NCBI GenBank assembly: GCA_935421135.1
Contig: OW285192.1
Span: 9,259,501 to 9,323,500, forward strand
Length of the DNA: 64,000 nucleotides
DNA from: Bugulina stolonifera
Taxonomy: Eukaryota; Bryozoa; Gymnolaemata; Cheilostomatida; Bugulidae
Reading direction: 5' to 3'
Under the pieces are notes generated by a model. The model was not told the origin of the DNA. It was given only the letters and a program-made list of their open reading frames with translations, and did no database searches. Positions 1-15,000 of the stretch are shown here, piece after piece. The stretch's first letter is position 1. Each line of letters begins with the position of its first letter. Made by a program: the position numbers and the translations under genes.

Positions 1-3000
1 CCACAGCAGAAGAGAGAACTAGGTCTCTGCTACAGCTTCTTCCAGATAATTCTACTGGTGGGTGCTTACACACTACATGACTGTGCTTGTATGACTGTAT
101 GCTTATATGCTTACACACTACATGACTGTGCTTATATCACTGTATGCTTATATCCATACACACCACATGACTGTGCTTATATCACTGTATGCTTATATGC
201 TCACATACTACATGACTGTGGTTATATAACTCTATGCTTATATGCTTACACACTACATGACTGTACTTATGTGAATGTATGCTTATATGCTTATATACTA
301 CATGATGGTATTAATATGTAACTGTAATGTAAAAAATGTACATGTATTCACTCTTCTTCAGCTGATGAGGGTACACAAAGTCTGTCGTCGGGGCAGAAGT
401 TTATGATTGGTCTGTTAGTAAGCAGTCTGATTGGTCACAATGGACTGGAACAAGCTCTCTCCAAGACTATAGAGGCTGAGTGTGCCAAGATAGACGATAG
501 CAAAGTGAGTAGTCATAGTAACCAACTAACAGGATGTGTACTAAGATATTGTTATACTAGCTATGTTCTTGAGTCCTCTTGATGTGAAGATAATGTTGTC
601 CCTAGTATATTATATTGACTCAATGTAATGAAAACCAATGAATGCATCTGTCTTTCCTCGCAATTGGCCCTTATTTCTCATTGGCCCTACTAACAATTTT
701 CCCTCCTCATAATTGGCTCTTCTCACAACTGGCCTTTCTCACAATTGGCCCACTTCACAGGTGATTTTCTTCTATTGATTTGAAATTGTGTTCTCTTGGA
801 ATTCCAAACTCTGTGGCACTATATTAGTTTTCATTATTATCTAGCCAGAAATACTCTTGAGGAGACTAAATTTTTATTGATATGTTAATGGTGATCGTTA
901 TTAAAGCTTTCAACTACAATTCAGCGTAAACTATTTACCATGAAGTAACTTGTTATTCCATTTCAAACAATTAATTTATTTAAAAAAACTTATATGTAAG
1001 TCATTAGTCACATGAAGTGCATGATAGCGTTAGATCACATGACTGCAAGTGACAGATCACTTGACTGCAAGCGACAGATCACATGACTGATTGTGGTAGA
1101 TTATGTGACTACTAGTGCTAGATCATGTGACTGCTAGCGATAGATCACATGACTGATTGTCGTACTGAGGACTGTTGGTTCCTCTGAGCCATGATACACA
1201 CAGTCGCCCATATGGTTCAACTATGTTGAAGGACTCTCATTATGAGAAAGAACCAGATGAAAGCAAAAGATCTAAAATGAATGAAAATAAAGATGGGGTG
1301 GTAGTGAAGACACCCGACATGTTAATACAGAGCTCTGCCGTATCCAACTCTAGTTCTACGTCTGAAACTGTTCAGCTTATACAACAGCTGTTGAGGTGTG
1401 TGCAGCCATCGGTGATATCTGTTTGTTAGTTCAGTACGATATGACTAATAGTTCATTGACGTTTCATGGGCTGTGTTAGTGTATTTTCACTTTTGATAGT
1501 GAACAAAAAAATTCTCATTATTTGATTGGCTACTGATTCCTAAATACTCTGCTCCGCGGCTGCCATGTTGTTTATACATTTGGTAAACAAGTTTTGTAGA
1601 TGTCTTGGTTTCATTTCAAAGAGATGTGATCAGCAGTATTGTGTAGAATAAATATATCTTAAGCCTGCATTTAGAAATGGCTGTAACTTTAGTTGATATA
1701 TTATAAGATGTTGACTCAATTATGTTTATAGGTTGGTGCTGTCGCACAGCATGCACTCTCTGCAGTCTCTCTCGCAGACGCCAGAATCCACTAATACTGA
1801 CCAACATTCTGAGGTTACGGCTGCCATATCACTTCTGCAGAGATTTCAGAGACTCCTGTTTGCAAGGTTCCTGCCTTCTGAAAAGGGTACTGGTAAAGCA
1901 TCGTCTGCTCAGTGTTAAGTAGTCCAGAGTTTGTACTCTTACTAGAGCGATGTATAATAATAGAGTGGTCACCTTCCATGGGTCCTGATCAGTTTCAGGA
2001 ATGAAATTTTTAATGTGTCTTGAGTATTACTAAAAGGGAATATGGCATGCCTTGTGTATTTCTACAAGGGGATGTGGTTTAAGTTTTTCTAAAAATTGAG
2101 AAACTGGGAAAGGGGCTTACAAGGTTTTTTTGATAAAAGTGAAATTCTAATTCAAAATCTTGAACTATCAGCAACCAACTACGCTTACAAAATGGAGATA
2201 TCCTGTGCCCTTAGATTATAAGATAAGGATAATCTTAACTATAAGACCATGTTTTCTGAACGATTAATTATTATTTTTTAGCTTTTTGTTTATTTCTACT
2301 TATATCTGACAGCTATGCTCAACAGACAGCATTACTGGCATAAAAAATCATGAGCTCACCGATATTATGAAACGATAAGACAACTTTCCACCTGATGTTT
2401 GTAGCTCATGCAGGTGCTATCAGGTTGCTGGAGGTTTACACTGAATTAGTGTGTAGTCATGTGGCCGATGTGTTACCTCTGGCTGCTAACCTGGCAGCCT
2501 GTGGTCCTCAAGCGTTCAGTGGAGTGGCTAACATCATCAAGGTTGACGTCACTGGTGAGTCTGAGATATACATGTAGCCTCTGGTTGTGTTTCTAGTTTG
2601 TATTTTACAGAGAGAGGTGGGAGAAGGTTTGGGGTGCCAGTGATAAATCTGTTGGAGTTATGGCTATGAAGTGAATTTATAGTGTAATTGGTTATATTGG
2701 TTATGTTGTATAATAATTATGATAACTGCAGACTAATAATTCACTGGTGACTGAGATTGAGTCAAGGGAGGATAACTCTGGTTCTTAGTAGATGGGGAAA
2801 CTTTTACAATACTTATGTTATCTTTTGACAGTATATTTAGAGTTCACGTAGAATCAGTCAGTCAGTCAGACATAAAGATGGACAATCAGTCAGTGAGACA
2901 TTCAATTTTAGCTAGGGTTACAATATCAAACAATATTTGTTGACATCATACCCATATGGCCATGTCTGACTGTTTTGGTTATAATTTGAACTATCTCTTT

Positions 3001-6000
3001 AATTCACTGTTGGATGAAGTGAGAAATCTACATTACAAATCCCAAGACACCAGTCTTCATTTGCTGACATTGAAACCACAATTAGCATCACATTACCAGC
3101 AGTCAGTGTTATACAAAGTAAACATCTCTTCACTTGTTGTTATTATCTTTAGGCTCCCTCTTCCCAGAACTTGTCACAACAACTCTGTTTCTCCATAACT
3201 CATCTCCAGAGATCTTCCTACAGTCTACCATGATATCTAGATTGGAGAATGTTCTAGAGATCATTGATAAATTCAACCATCTTGCACCGGGAGCACAGGC
3301 AGACGACTCCGATGACCTGTCCTGGCCCGGTGTATTCAGTGAGTTTCCCTTGCAATCATTGGATAGTTTTAGCACTTTATAATTTTGTTGATTCTATTTC
3401 TAAAAGTGGAAAAGGCCATATTGGGTGGGGGTAGTTTATCCGTTTCCATACGTATTTATTCCATACACCGTTTATATGTCTTTTAGCCAATCATATTTTG
3501 CTTTTTATGTTGAGTTATCATGATATTATACGTCTGCTGAGAATGTATTTTGATAGCTATATTATCTACCTTTGCTATTGCCTCAGTTCCATGTATATTA
3601 TCTACCTTAACCATTGCCTCAGTTCCAGACATACACTCCATTGATGATGATGCAGAAGTTATTAGAAAGGAAGACTTTGAGAATCATTGTTTAGATGGAG
3701 GATTATGGTTAATAATAGACGGTAGTGTATATGATCTAGCGGAGTTAGAGGCACAGGTATTTTTACTATGATGTATATTCCACATAGTAAGATCATAGTT
3801 AGGATCACATGGATGGGTCAAGATTATCAGATGACTGTTTCATGACTTACTTCGCAAGGTCACTGTGACATGCATGTACTCCTGATCTGACTTGCACACA
3901 ATGCTACTTCAAAACTCATCTACAGTATATTCTCTTTAGCTAAGCACGCTACCGTATAGTCACCTGCCATGTATTACTTTCTGTATATGTACAAGTTATA
4001 ACTACAGTACTTGTCATGATTAGGAAGTTGTCTTATCTCTCTGTGTATACCGTCCAAATGGAAAGAATGGAATATTGTAACTACACCACAAGTATATATG
4101 ATATGTAATTATCGTAACATTGGTATTGTATCTTGACAGGGCACGCAGGTAGACATTAGCTCTCTCAAGAAGTTTGTAGGTAAAGATGGTACAGAGTATG
4201 TGAATAAGATGCCACTCTCTACGCACATAAGAAGTACACTCAGTACATGCTATGTCGGAGCTTATCTCAAGGTTAGTCTCTTTCTGTGCTACATGTATTT
4301 TACATTATAGCGCAATGCTGCATGTAATACAAGGCAATCATAATAAGAATATTTTTGTAATATATTATTTTCTATATTTTTATGCCCAGAGCAATTTCTA
4401 TGATTAACTGTCTATTACATAAATATTTTATACTACTAATAGTCATGAGATAAATTATCTGGCTATTCTGATTCTTATACGTAGCCTGAGGATGACGTGG
4501 TGTACTCAGCTGAGGAGGTCATGTTGAAGTCTCCATTAATAGACGCAGAAAGAACTCTGGCTATACTTTTAGGACTTCACTCTAGAGCTTTATCACAACT
4601 CACTCCACTGCAGCCAGAGGTATTCAATGTAACAGACTCTGTTTATAAGATTTATATTAGCTTTCGTATTGCTAAATTATATTAGGTTGTATGGAGCCGT
4701 TTGTGTGGGTAAGAGGAATGTTTATGATTAATAGTAGTACGAGAGACATCCTTGATGTGTTTGTATCTTTTTATTTCCATAACGATCCGATAGATTGTCA
4801 ACAGCAGAGGAAAGCAAAATTTACTTTTCCATGATGATGCTAACAGACAAATTATCGAAATAGAACATTAACAACACAACAAAAATTTATCCTGTACAAC
4901 TATACATCATATATCATGTTATGACTTGTGTGTTTGGCTATACTTTCTATTTGTTATACTTATACATGTATGACTTTATATATGCATGTACAACATTATG
5001 TTATTAATTATCATATTGTTAGAGCAAACAAGTTTGTTTGTGAGATACTAATTCATTGGTTCCACAACTGTGTGAAATGGACCCTCCCCTGATAGGGATT
5101 TGGGCTTGAAGCTTTAGGGCACTTTGTTGAATAGCACATGGGACAGAGAAGTTAGCCACTACACGTGTTTGGCTTCCTTCATAACATATATATCCATCCT
5201 TTGAAAAAAAGTAGATTTCATTGTTTTTTTTTCATCTATAGTCTGATGGTCACATGATCTTATGTTGTTGTTTTACTTATAGGAGGAAGAAAACTCCCAG
5301 TGGCTGAAATCTGAATTCTTTGCAGGAGGTTTACATCTGGTACACAATGTAGATCATGTGGTAGAGAAGGCTGAGGAATCTTTACAGAGTGTTGCTGCAG
5401 GTAATATTCTACATATTCTACATATTACTGGGACTAAATCTCGGAGGTTGAACCTGAAGTTGGGTCCTTGCACAGTGCACCTATACAGGTTGTCATCCGC
5501 ATTACAGTAATTCAACTATTGTAGAAGTATGCTTGACTCATGTCTCTAAATTATTAACACCATTCATATTGGCCTGCTGTTGTACCCTTTATATAATTAT
5601 TGTGATAACATTACGTATTTGTTTTCAAGATTATATATGCAAAACTTCACCTAGAGTTATCCTTGACCTCATTCCCTTTGCCCATCTCAGGTGCTGCTAG
5701 CTGTTCTCTGAACGTAAAGAGACAGCTACTGAGGGAACACTCAACCCAGCTACATGAACCAGACCTACTCCTCCAGCTCTTCCAGACTAGGAGTACTGAC
5801 CCCTCTGCTATAGCATTCCTCAGTTATGTCACCAAATACATGCAGCTACACAATATGTCACTACCTATGCAGTTTGCTCCTGACCACCCTGTAGAGGAGG
5901 CTGGCAGGTCTGTGCTTCTACAATTCGCCTGTTGGCAAGTCTGTATTTATTTAATAAGTTAACACAATAGGATTATCTGTACTGACTTTTATTATAACAA

Positions 6001-9000
6001 TATAAAAACAGATTTTTTACACATTAGCGTTTTATATAATATGAACAGTTCCTAATTCTGTATTGTTTGTTTTATATGAATGGTTTTATGTAACAACTTA
6101 CTTGACATTCTTTGCCACAACCATTTTCGAAGAATGTTCGTGTTTATCTGCTACAAGCGCACTGAAAATATTCTTTCGCTTGCCTGTAGATTGCTAATGG
6201 CAGTACTTTTGAAGCACTTAGACTTGGGTCATGTTGCTTCCCATATAGTAGAGTATGGGCTGAGTGAATCGGGCACTAAACTTGGTTTACCTAGATCTAT
6301 CGCTAACGTCTGCAAGGCTGTGTATGAGACCAAGAGAGCTCTTATTAAGGTAAGATAGGAGAAGGGAAGACATGAAACTCTGCCCTATAAAAGTCACTGC
6401 CACGCCCACGAAATGGAGGCTAAATTGACCTATCTGGCCTATTCTATTTAGACAGAATTTCTATTGGTCAATATTAACCAGCCAACATTTTCATGCCTGC
6501 TACTACTACCATTCGTTTCCTGCACATTTGTACCCTATATGAAATTACTTCACACTGTTCCAACCTTATGGTTGTACCTATTGACATTCACATGAACCTG
6601 CCGTTATATAATACACATGATAATATAACCTTACACTGTGAGTCATTCAATGTAGGCTCATCAAGTGTGGAGCAGGTCTTATAAGGAGATCTGTGCTCCG
6701 GTAATAGAAAGATGTCATTTCCTGTTCTATGAACTCCGGCCGGCATTGGGTGATGAAGTCGAGTCTCTCACCAGATCCAGGTTGTTACGGAGCGAGTCGA
6801 GATGGTGCAGTCTCATTAAATCTGTTATGGAACGACTGAAGCAAGAGAAAGGTCAGTTTTGAATATCCTAAAGAAATTAGGTCTAAACAGTGTAGTTGTC
6901 AGATTATCTTACTTTCTGCAAAGAATCTGGTGATGTTTCATTCTATCCGCTGAAACAACAACTAATGTGCTGTAATTGAAAAGTACATTTTATTTAGATT
7001 TGAAACATATCTTCGATTTTTAGCAAGGTATTGTAACTATGAGCGTCCTCTGAAGGCGTAATTATAAGTATATTAAAACTCGTATATGTGTACCTCTTTC
7101 ATCTACAGATACTTGTAATGTGGTTGAAGGGGCAGCTGCCGCCCCTACCTCTGAGGATATGAACACAGCTAGGTCCGCAAGTACCTCTTCTTGTTCACCC
7201 AATACCAATGACGTGTTCCAGGTATGTGACCTATATATTAGTTGATTAGCAATATAATAATATGTTGTACGGACCAATTGCTAAACGTTAGACAATTATT
7301 TCCTGTGTTAAATCTTTGCGTATACTGTTGTGTTCATGTCAAGAATATACGTCTGAATATATCAGCCAGCTTAGGGTAGTAGTGGGCCTTGTGCAACTTT
7401 GGTTCACTAGTAGGTGTCCATTGTAATGGATGAATTCATTTCTTTTTCTCAAATTACACTGGCATTAATTTAGTTGCACCTGGCAATGTTTCTATTAAAA
7501 TAGACACATGTATCTTGTGTGCTGTTGTGTAACATTAGTGATTGATAGAGTTATATTCACAGTTGCTTTTTATTGCTGAATTTCTCTTTCTCCCTGTACC
7601 TTGTTATCAGCCATATTGTTTGTCCTTTGATACTATCCACCTGTACTGTATAATGCTGCATATGTCAGCATTTGACTCAAGTATTCATCCAGAGTCTTTA
7701 GTCACCTTTATTTATTCAGAGTCTTTGGTCACCTCTGCTGGACATTGTAATAGACAATGATAAGAGACGAATCATAAAACACAAACTAAGCAGGAACTAT
7801 CAAGACTGCCCAACCTCTCCCATCATTTCACAGATTGCACAGTTTGTTCTCTTTGATGGTTGTATAGACATCGAGCAGCTGCGAAAGTGCCTGCGACTTC
7901 AGGTAATTGGGCAAAGTAACATACTCATTTGTGTGCAGTATTGCACTAATTTGTGTGCAGTATTACACTAGTTTGTGTGCAGTATTGCACTAATTTGTGT
8001 GCAGTATTACACTAATTTGTGTGCAGTATTGCACTAGTTGGTGTGCAGTATTACACTAATTTGTGTGCAGTATTGCACTAATTTGTGTGCAGTATTACAC
8101 TAATTTGTGTGCAGTATTACACTAATTTGTGCAAAGCGCTGCACTAATATGTCCACAATACAATAATAATTTGTGCCCACTCCTCCACAATTCTGTACAC
8201 ATGCAAGTACCTGTTGCAGGTTGAAAGAGCTGAGCTAAGACTGTCAGGTATTCAGATGTTCCTCAAGTTGGTGCATAAAGATAACCTGTTGGCATCTGCC
8301 AAATATAACATCCTGTCAGGGTGGCAAGGGCTGCTCAGGGATGGCTCATCTAACAGGTGATTACTAGTTCTCCTTGACCTTTTTCAGTTAGGTCAATGAA
8401 TATAGAATTAATTGAAGGTTTGCATACTATCCTAATGGAAAATTCTATGCTATTGCAGGGTGAATAACTCCTAATGGTTACTCTTGCAACTTGGGCGCTT
8501 TCTTTCTGCTTATATTTGTGACTAGGGAAGCACACTTTTGAGGACATCATTCATGTCAATTCTTTGTTTTGGGCTAATAACCTGTTGTCCTATTTTTATG
8601 TAATTGTTTTAATAGCAGAGGCCCCATGCATTGCTTGGACAATGTCGGGCTGATACCACCATGTGATAGAGTGTTGCTGGAAATGCTGTACCTAGAGCTA
8701 AGCAAGTGGGCTACTGCATCTCTTAGAGAATATGTACTTGCAGCAGAGGCTATCATAACTAAGTATAACAGCCGTTTAGCGGATGGAGAAGCTGTTGGTG
8801 ATAGGGTATGTGTACTCAACGTTTCCATATGTAGGAGTAGCCTTGGGACCAAGATCTAGCCTTCGCGATATATATTTTAGTCGATTCACTGGTTCTTCAC
8901 AGACAACCTAGTTGTATATGATTTTGATTCTTAAATACTGGCAGTTGTGATGTCATTACTGTTGATGCGTGTTCCCATGATATTGTAAGTTGCATGTGCT

Positions 9001-12000
9001 TGTATTCAAGGGTTGTCTGCTCTTACCCATCTGGGCTTTACACATTTATCTCTGATCCTCTAAATTGCTGTACACGTATGTAACTACAGTGTGTATGTAT
9101 TAGATTTATACATATAGTTGTTATGCATTCACTTTATCACTTATATAGGCTGCACTGACAATTGGAGAACTACCTAATGGAAGATTTGTCCTCTCATTGC
9201 TTGGAATGCTTTCTAACGATCTTCACAGTCATTCTATCAGCTTACTAGTTCACTCTGGTACCCTGGCTCTCTGTAAAACTATATTAAGACTGTGTGGATC
9301 TGAGACTCCCCTTCCCCATGACAACAATCAGGTACTGCATTATATGCAATGTGATAAACACATGTATAGCGTCCATGAAATGCATACAGTTTGTGCCTTA
9401 TACTTAACTGACCCTTTGTATTCCTGAAATACACTTTTGCAGTCTTAATTTACGTGTTTTGTTATTTGTAGTACCAAATATATGTACTCGCAGAATAGCA
9501 AATACTTTGTACCATCAAATACATAAGGTTACATGGTTCACTGTTCACTTTGACGCACACTGGGATAATTCTACCTTGAATTCTGATCGCACAGCTTTGA
9601 GAAATAGAATCATTGATTCTACATAGTCACTGTAGACCAGATTAGTGGAGACCACAAGATAGACATCATGGTGTTATGATACGTTATACTGTGGATCCTT
9701 TTCTCTGCCGGCTGTAACATGCGTTTGTTGTAGTCCTTATATATAGCTGTGTTATTGCTGCCCCACTAAGACGAACAAGCATTGATGACAGCATGATTGA
9801 TGTAGCATCATAGGGTATCACGCTATATTATGATAAATGGTTATGTGTTTTCTGACAGAGTGGCCATGACTCCGCCCTCAATATTCTCTATGAAGAGGAC
9901 AACAAGAAGAACCAACAGAGAGCCATATCTGGTGCGGAGGAAGCTGCCCTCATGAAAGTTGGCACTCAGGTAATGCGTGGTCCAGACTGGAAGTGGGGTG
10001 ACCAAGATGGTGTCCCGACCGCTATTGGCACCGTAATAGCTGGCCTTGCAGATGACGGCTGGATCAGAGTGCAATGGAATACAGGGGAGACAAATTCTTA
10101 CAGGTGTGTAGTTAACTCACTCAATCACTCTCTTTTTCAGTAAAAGTTTAGATTAGACGGTTGTGTTGTATCATGGGGTCCTGAGTTCAATGTTTATATA
10201 CTATTGCTGGAGTTACCTTCTATTGGAACAGATTGCCTTACAGTATTTGTGGGGATTGAAAAGTTACACTGATAGTTGTCGAAACCTGATTGGTATGATT
10301 CATGATGGTGGTATGAATCAAGGACCTGCATTGATGTTATGTTACCGACACTTTTATAGAATGGGTAAGGAAGGCAAGTATGATTTGAAGCTGGCTAACC
10401 CGCCATCATGTGGAGAAGAGAAAGATCACATGCAGCTGTTTGCCGAAGAGTCTGGTATGTTTATTCAGTATTTACATGTGTAATTGTTACATGTACATTG
10501 TATCGACTGTATATTTGTCTATTCTTATGTGTGAATATACTTGTATAATTCTTTTGCTATGCTGTTTATTTTTTAGGTAATTATCCTACACACATGGAGA
10601 ATAATCTAGAACCTAACAGTATCCTTAGATGCTACACCACTCGCTTCCTTCAGCTACTGTGTGTCTCATCATCTGTCCACTGTGAGAGCATAAGTTCCAG
10701 ACCTCTCTCTAAAATAAGCAAACACCTCAGTGATATGCTAAGCCCCGCCTCCAATCAACTTCCAAGCCACACGTCCGATGAGCTACTTAGCCACGTGTCT
10801 AATGACAGGTTAAGCCATGTTTCTAATGACTTATTAGACCACACTTCTAGTGGTGATGCTGCTAATGCTGATACTGCCAGTCAGAGCAGGGAAGTGGATG
10901 ACAGAACTCCTTCATTGAACACGGGCAATAGTGGACATAGGCCACTCACAGCGGTCAGCAACTATCAGAATGACCAGGTAAAAAATTAAAATTGACTTTT
11001 TGATGAGCTTGTACCAAGATAAAACTTACCAATTTTACTTCCCGCTATTAATCCCAGGTAAGAAAGCATTGATCTAAAGAGATCTGCATTTTTTTTCTAA
11101 TTTGGGGTGGAGAAAGCACTTTACCAATGACAAAGTTAACTAGTGTAGCACAGGACCATCGGAATTGAACCTGGGACTACAATATTTCACCTGCCTCTTT
11201 CTTTCATGGTAATGATGAACGTTACAGTTACAACACCCACATGTATAATCTTGTCCAGTAAAACTTGTACTTACATGTATGTACCTTGCATATACATTGG
11301 ACTATTTAGATTTACCCATACTGTGTTACTTGCAGTCAAGTTCATGGTTGAAGCTGCTGCAGAGTTTGGCAAGTCAGAAGGCATTCAGTCAGTCATTGGC
11401 TGAGTGTGGCTGGGTTAGCGTAATCCTTGATGAATTGGATACCGCCATTCTATCCAATCATAACCCTGTTCAGCTTGTGAGTATTATAATATAGTTCACA
11501 TGTGATCTCGCTTCACTAGAGCGCCCACTATGTCTATTCATGTAAGATGACTATTTGCACCGGATATTCGGTAGACTTCTAATTGGGATGTTGTGGGTTC
11601 ATGTCCCTGCTGGAAAGGTCACTGGACAGGTCACTGGCAGTGTTAGGTGGTTATTATGTCCTAAACATGGAGAATGTTGTAATGCCTTCAGTGTTGCTTG
11701 GACGAAAATTCACAATAACTACATATTATAATAGCAACATAAGCTTGGCGGAGCATAGCAGCAATCTGCAGCGGATTTGGATTTAATCACATGCATACAT
11801 AGCTCTGAATTACCCATACTTTATTACATACTGGTTAATGTGTTTTGTTGTTTTAGGTGCTGAAGCTAAGGTTACTGCAGACTATACTGCTCAACTGGCA
11901 GCCATTGAAAACATCCCCTACGTCTGCACCTGGTGTCATTGCAGCCAAGTGTGTCATTAATAGGCTCTACTCTCTCATTGGTCGCTGGTCTGTGTCATGT

Positions 12001-15000
12001 GACCTTGACCCAACTCTAATATCTAAGGAAGGATTGTATGCACGCAAAGTTTCAGCTGTACCCATCACGGCTTCCTATACTAGGTGATCATATACATGTA
12101 TATACCACTGTTGGTGGCATGACAACACCAAACTCAACTAATTCACCAGATGTGCTGATGTATTTGAGGCAATAACTTGTAGTTATCTGCAGACAACATC
12201 ATGTTTCTCCCATTTTCTGCACCATCCATAGTTTTTTGTCTGTTTGTCTGTGTAACATCCTGTCTAATTTAAACTGGTGAAGGAAGTGGTAGGCTTTGTG
12301 AAAACTGACACACTGATAACTAAAAAACAAATGTAGTAGTAGCTAATAGACAAGTTGCTCTACAACACCACTGTTGCTACTGTTTTAGTACATTGCTGGA
12401 GCAACTGAAGGAGTTAATGTGCTCTTTACATCGCCTCTCTACTTGGGCCCCATATATAAACTCTCATCTACTTGTGAATCTCAGTCTACTGAATATTAAA
12501 CTCAACCCGGATATGGATGAGGTGAGTGTCATATTTTGGTACGTCTGCTTATTGGCTGACAGAGTCTAACTGTGACTCGTCAAATAACCTGATTACTAGT
12601 GGAGATTAAACCGTATAACTTGCGTCTAGATGTTTTATTTTTGTCTATGCTATGCCTATCTCTTGAGTTGTTGAGGTGCCAGTGAGAGGGACACGACTAG
12701 TTGACAGTGTAGAATCATATCCTTGGTTTTTATTTTTAAATATTTTAAATTTTTAACTATTCACAAGTTTTGTTTGGAATATCTACATGTATCTGTAGTG
12801 TTGTGATGTAGTTCTTTGATAATATTGTGTGTGGATTATTGTACGTTTCCGTCTGTAAACTGAAATTCATACTTCAGTCTGCTATCAACTTTAATGGAAT
12901 AATTCTGCTGAAACTCAAGTATTTACTTCTAGACTATGTTAGATCGTACTCTGACACCGCCAGATGAGAGCCAATCGGCTGTTAGCGAGTGGTATGCCGA
13001 TGCTGCTGCTACGTTGTTACTTCTTAGTCCTTCGCTCAAGAAGATTAGAATTGGAGGTCTTGTTAGATACGCTGAGAATGGTGACGGGACAGTTTGCAGG
13101 TAATTTATAGAATGTGTAGTATGCTAAACCTTAACTGATTGGATAATATAATCATATTTATACCATACTAAGACAGTACACAGCCGATACAAGTATCGAC
13201 TTTGGTGTAGATGTATGTAAATTAGAATGTATATTATATTATTCTCTCTCCTCTTTTCTAGCATTGGAGTACGCAACCGAATTATTGTACAGTTTGATTG
13301 TGGACGTAAAGCACTTCGACTGGAGGATTTAGAAGTCATCTCTGGTAGCACACTCAATGTAACCTCAGTTCCTCAACTCTTTGAGCAAATGATTGATGTA
13401 TGGGCAACCCTAATCAACAGTGTCATCACCTACACCACTGCTGATACAAATAAAGGTGCACATTCTTTTTGTGGTATTTGGGATGACTGATCTCTCAAAG
13501 CTGTTGGTACTTACATTGCTAGTGATGAGTAATAGTAACAATTAAATAGTCACCACTAGTAGTAGTGACAGTGATAGTCAAAGTGAAAGTCACTAATTGT
13601 AGTAGTGATAGTAATATAGTCATAGCGAGAGTCACTAATACTAGCCTTTTTATTAGCAGTAGTTAGAGTAATAGTGATAGTAAGTACTTACTTGCTATAA
13701 TATGCACGGATGGAAAAGTACAAACTTCTAAATGCTCCAGTTTTCTGAAGCTCATGTACAGCTCTGTATTATTAGAATTTCATCGAAATGTATCTCTTGA
13801 TTTCAGATGTGGCAGGTTTGGACAGAGTGTTGTTGAGCTGCATGCAGGTGCATATAATGAGGGCGGTGCAGCACGTGTTCACAGACCGTCACCTACTAAG
13901 GGTGCTGTTACTTAGGCTATGCTATATTGTCAAGTCATCAATTACCACCAGACCATGCACTCCTCTGCCTTCTGCACACAGCGATGAGTCACAGGAAATG
14001 GACTCTTCTGTTACTGCTTCTACACCTCTCAAGCAAGAGAGTGACAGCCAATCTCTGGATATTAAACCGGTGAGTGATCGTGCACCGATAATTCTGTGCC
14101 ATCAGTCTTTCTGATTTCTCTGTCGTTCGTAAAACTAAATTGATGTCGGTGTGTGCATCATATTACCACTGTTGTGTTTTTGCTCCCGTTCTTTCATTCA
14201 GTGTTTGCCGTGTATTTATTAGGTGTGTGTGTGATATTAAATATTTTTAGGATGATGCTGCCGATGGTGATTCAGAAGGCAAACAGAAACAGACAACTGA
14301 TGCAGGTGCTTGTTCAGCTATAAGTGAGATGTCACAAGAACCTGTTACTACTACTCGCACTCTGTTACAACAGCTTTTGGTGACGGCCACACAGCCACTT
14401 CCTGTTAAAAGCTGCTATCAGTACGAGTTGGAGGTAAAAGTTCAGATTAGATATACATGTAGCTTGTTCTAATCACTACCAGGTTGGGGTTGGGAAGCCC
14501 CCCCCCCTCATTCTGATGGTATACGCACGGTGTCTATCTCTAACACCTTCCGTACCACCATGCTATAGTGGCTACATCTATACTTTACATCAAAAAGTGA
14601 TTAACTGTTAGATTTGCCCTCTCATTGTTCTTCAGGATGCAGCAATTACCATCCTGCAGCATTTACAAGCTAATAAACCTGTAATCCAATCAGAAGTTTC
14701 CCAGAGTATGATGTCAGTATCAACTAGCCAATCAGAAGCAGAGGCCACCAATAGTGATGCCATCCAGATGGCAGATGAGGCTTCTGGCTATGTCCAGTCC
14801 TCTGGTATTACTGCTAGGTTTCAAAAGGTATGTGGGGCACTAAGGAATTCATTCAAACAAATTGAGTCATTTGATGAATTCTGACAATAATTGTGTTGTT
14901 ATACACGTATATGCTTGCTCATCAGTTTTACATACATGTAGTTTGAGCTGTAAGAGCCACCAACTAGGTGCCTCTCCCTAAAACTGCAATAAAAAAACTT

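Larger units (their letters stand above)
1..3329 (+). other. HERC2: HERC2 exons 1-6: helical region after the missing first RCC1 propeller
   Basis: Exons: <1-57, 362-504, about 1205-1395, 1732-1892, 2414-2554, 3153-3329. The joined reading gives blocks such as [46 protein letters not shown] and [14 protein letters not shown], all leucine-rich helices matching the human linker between RCC1 propeller 1 and the cytochrome-b5-like domain in order and spacing. Exon 2 ends in phase 0 at 504. The exon 3 acceptor is ambiguous because the candidate with the best pyrimidine tract (AG at 1202-1203) does not match that phase, while a phase-correct AG at 1230-1231 has a poor tract. The acidic, serine-rich part of exon 3 ([12 protein letters not shown]) is probably disordered. 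Confidence 0.85.
10577..14827 (+). other. HERC2: HERC2 exons 21-29: variable linker with an SH3-like barrel
   Basis: Exons: 10577-10977, 11336-11476, 11857-12083, 12389-12521, 12933-13099, 13262-13455, 13807-14069, 14251-14433, 14636-14827. Exon 21 (401 nt) holds an internal degenerate repeat built on LLSHVSND ([32 protein letters not shown]), which I do not recognise from vertebrate HERC2. Exons 25-26 encode [16 protein letters not shown] then [17 protein letters not shown], a small SH3/Tudor-like barrel at the position where human HERC2 has one. Exons 27-29 carry long Ser/Thr-rich stretches around [18 protein letters not shown], which is conserved. Confidence 0.9.

Noticed and set aside
58..321. 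87-codon open reading rich in Tyr/Cys
   Set aside because: It is the in-frame translation of a 45-bp tandem repeat inside a HERC2 intron.
5030..5200. Possible tRNA-like SINE head in a HERC2 intron
   Set aside because: Weak A-box resemblance only; no B box, tail or second copy found.
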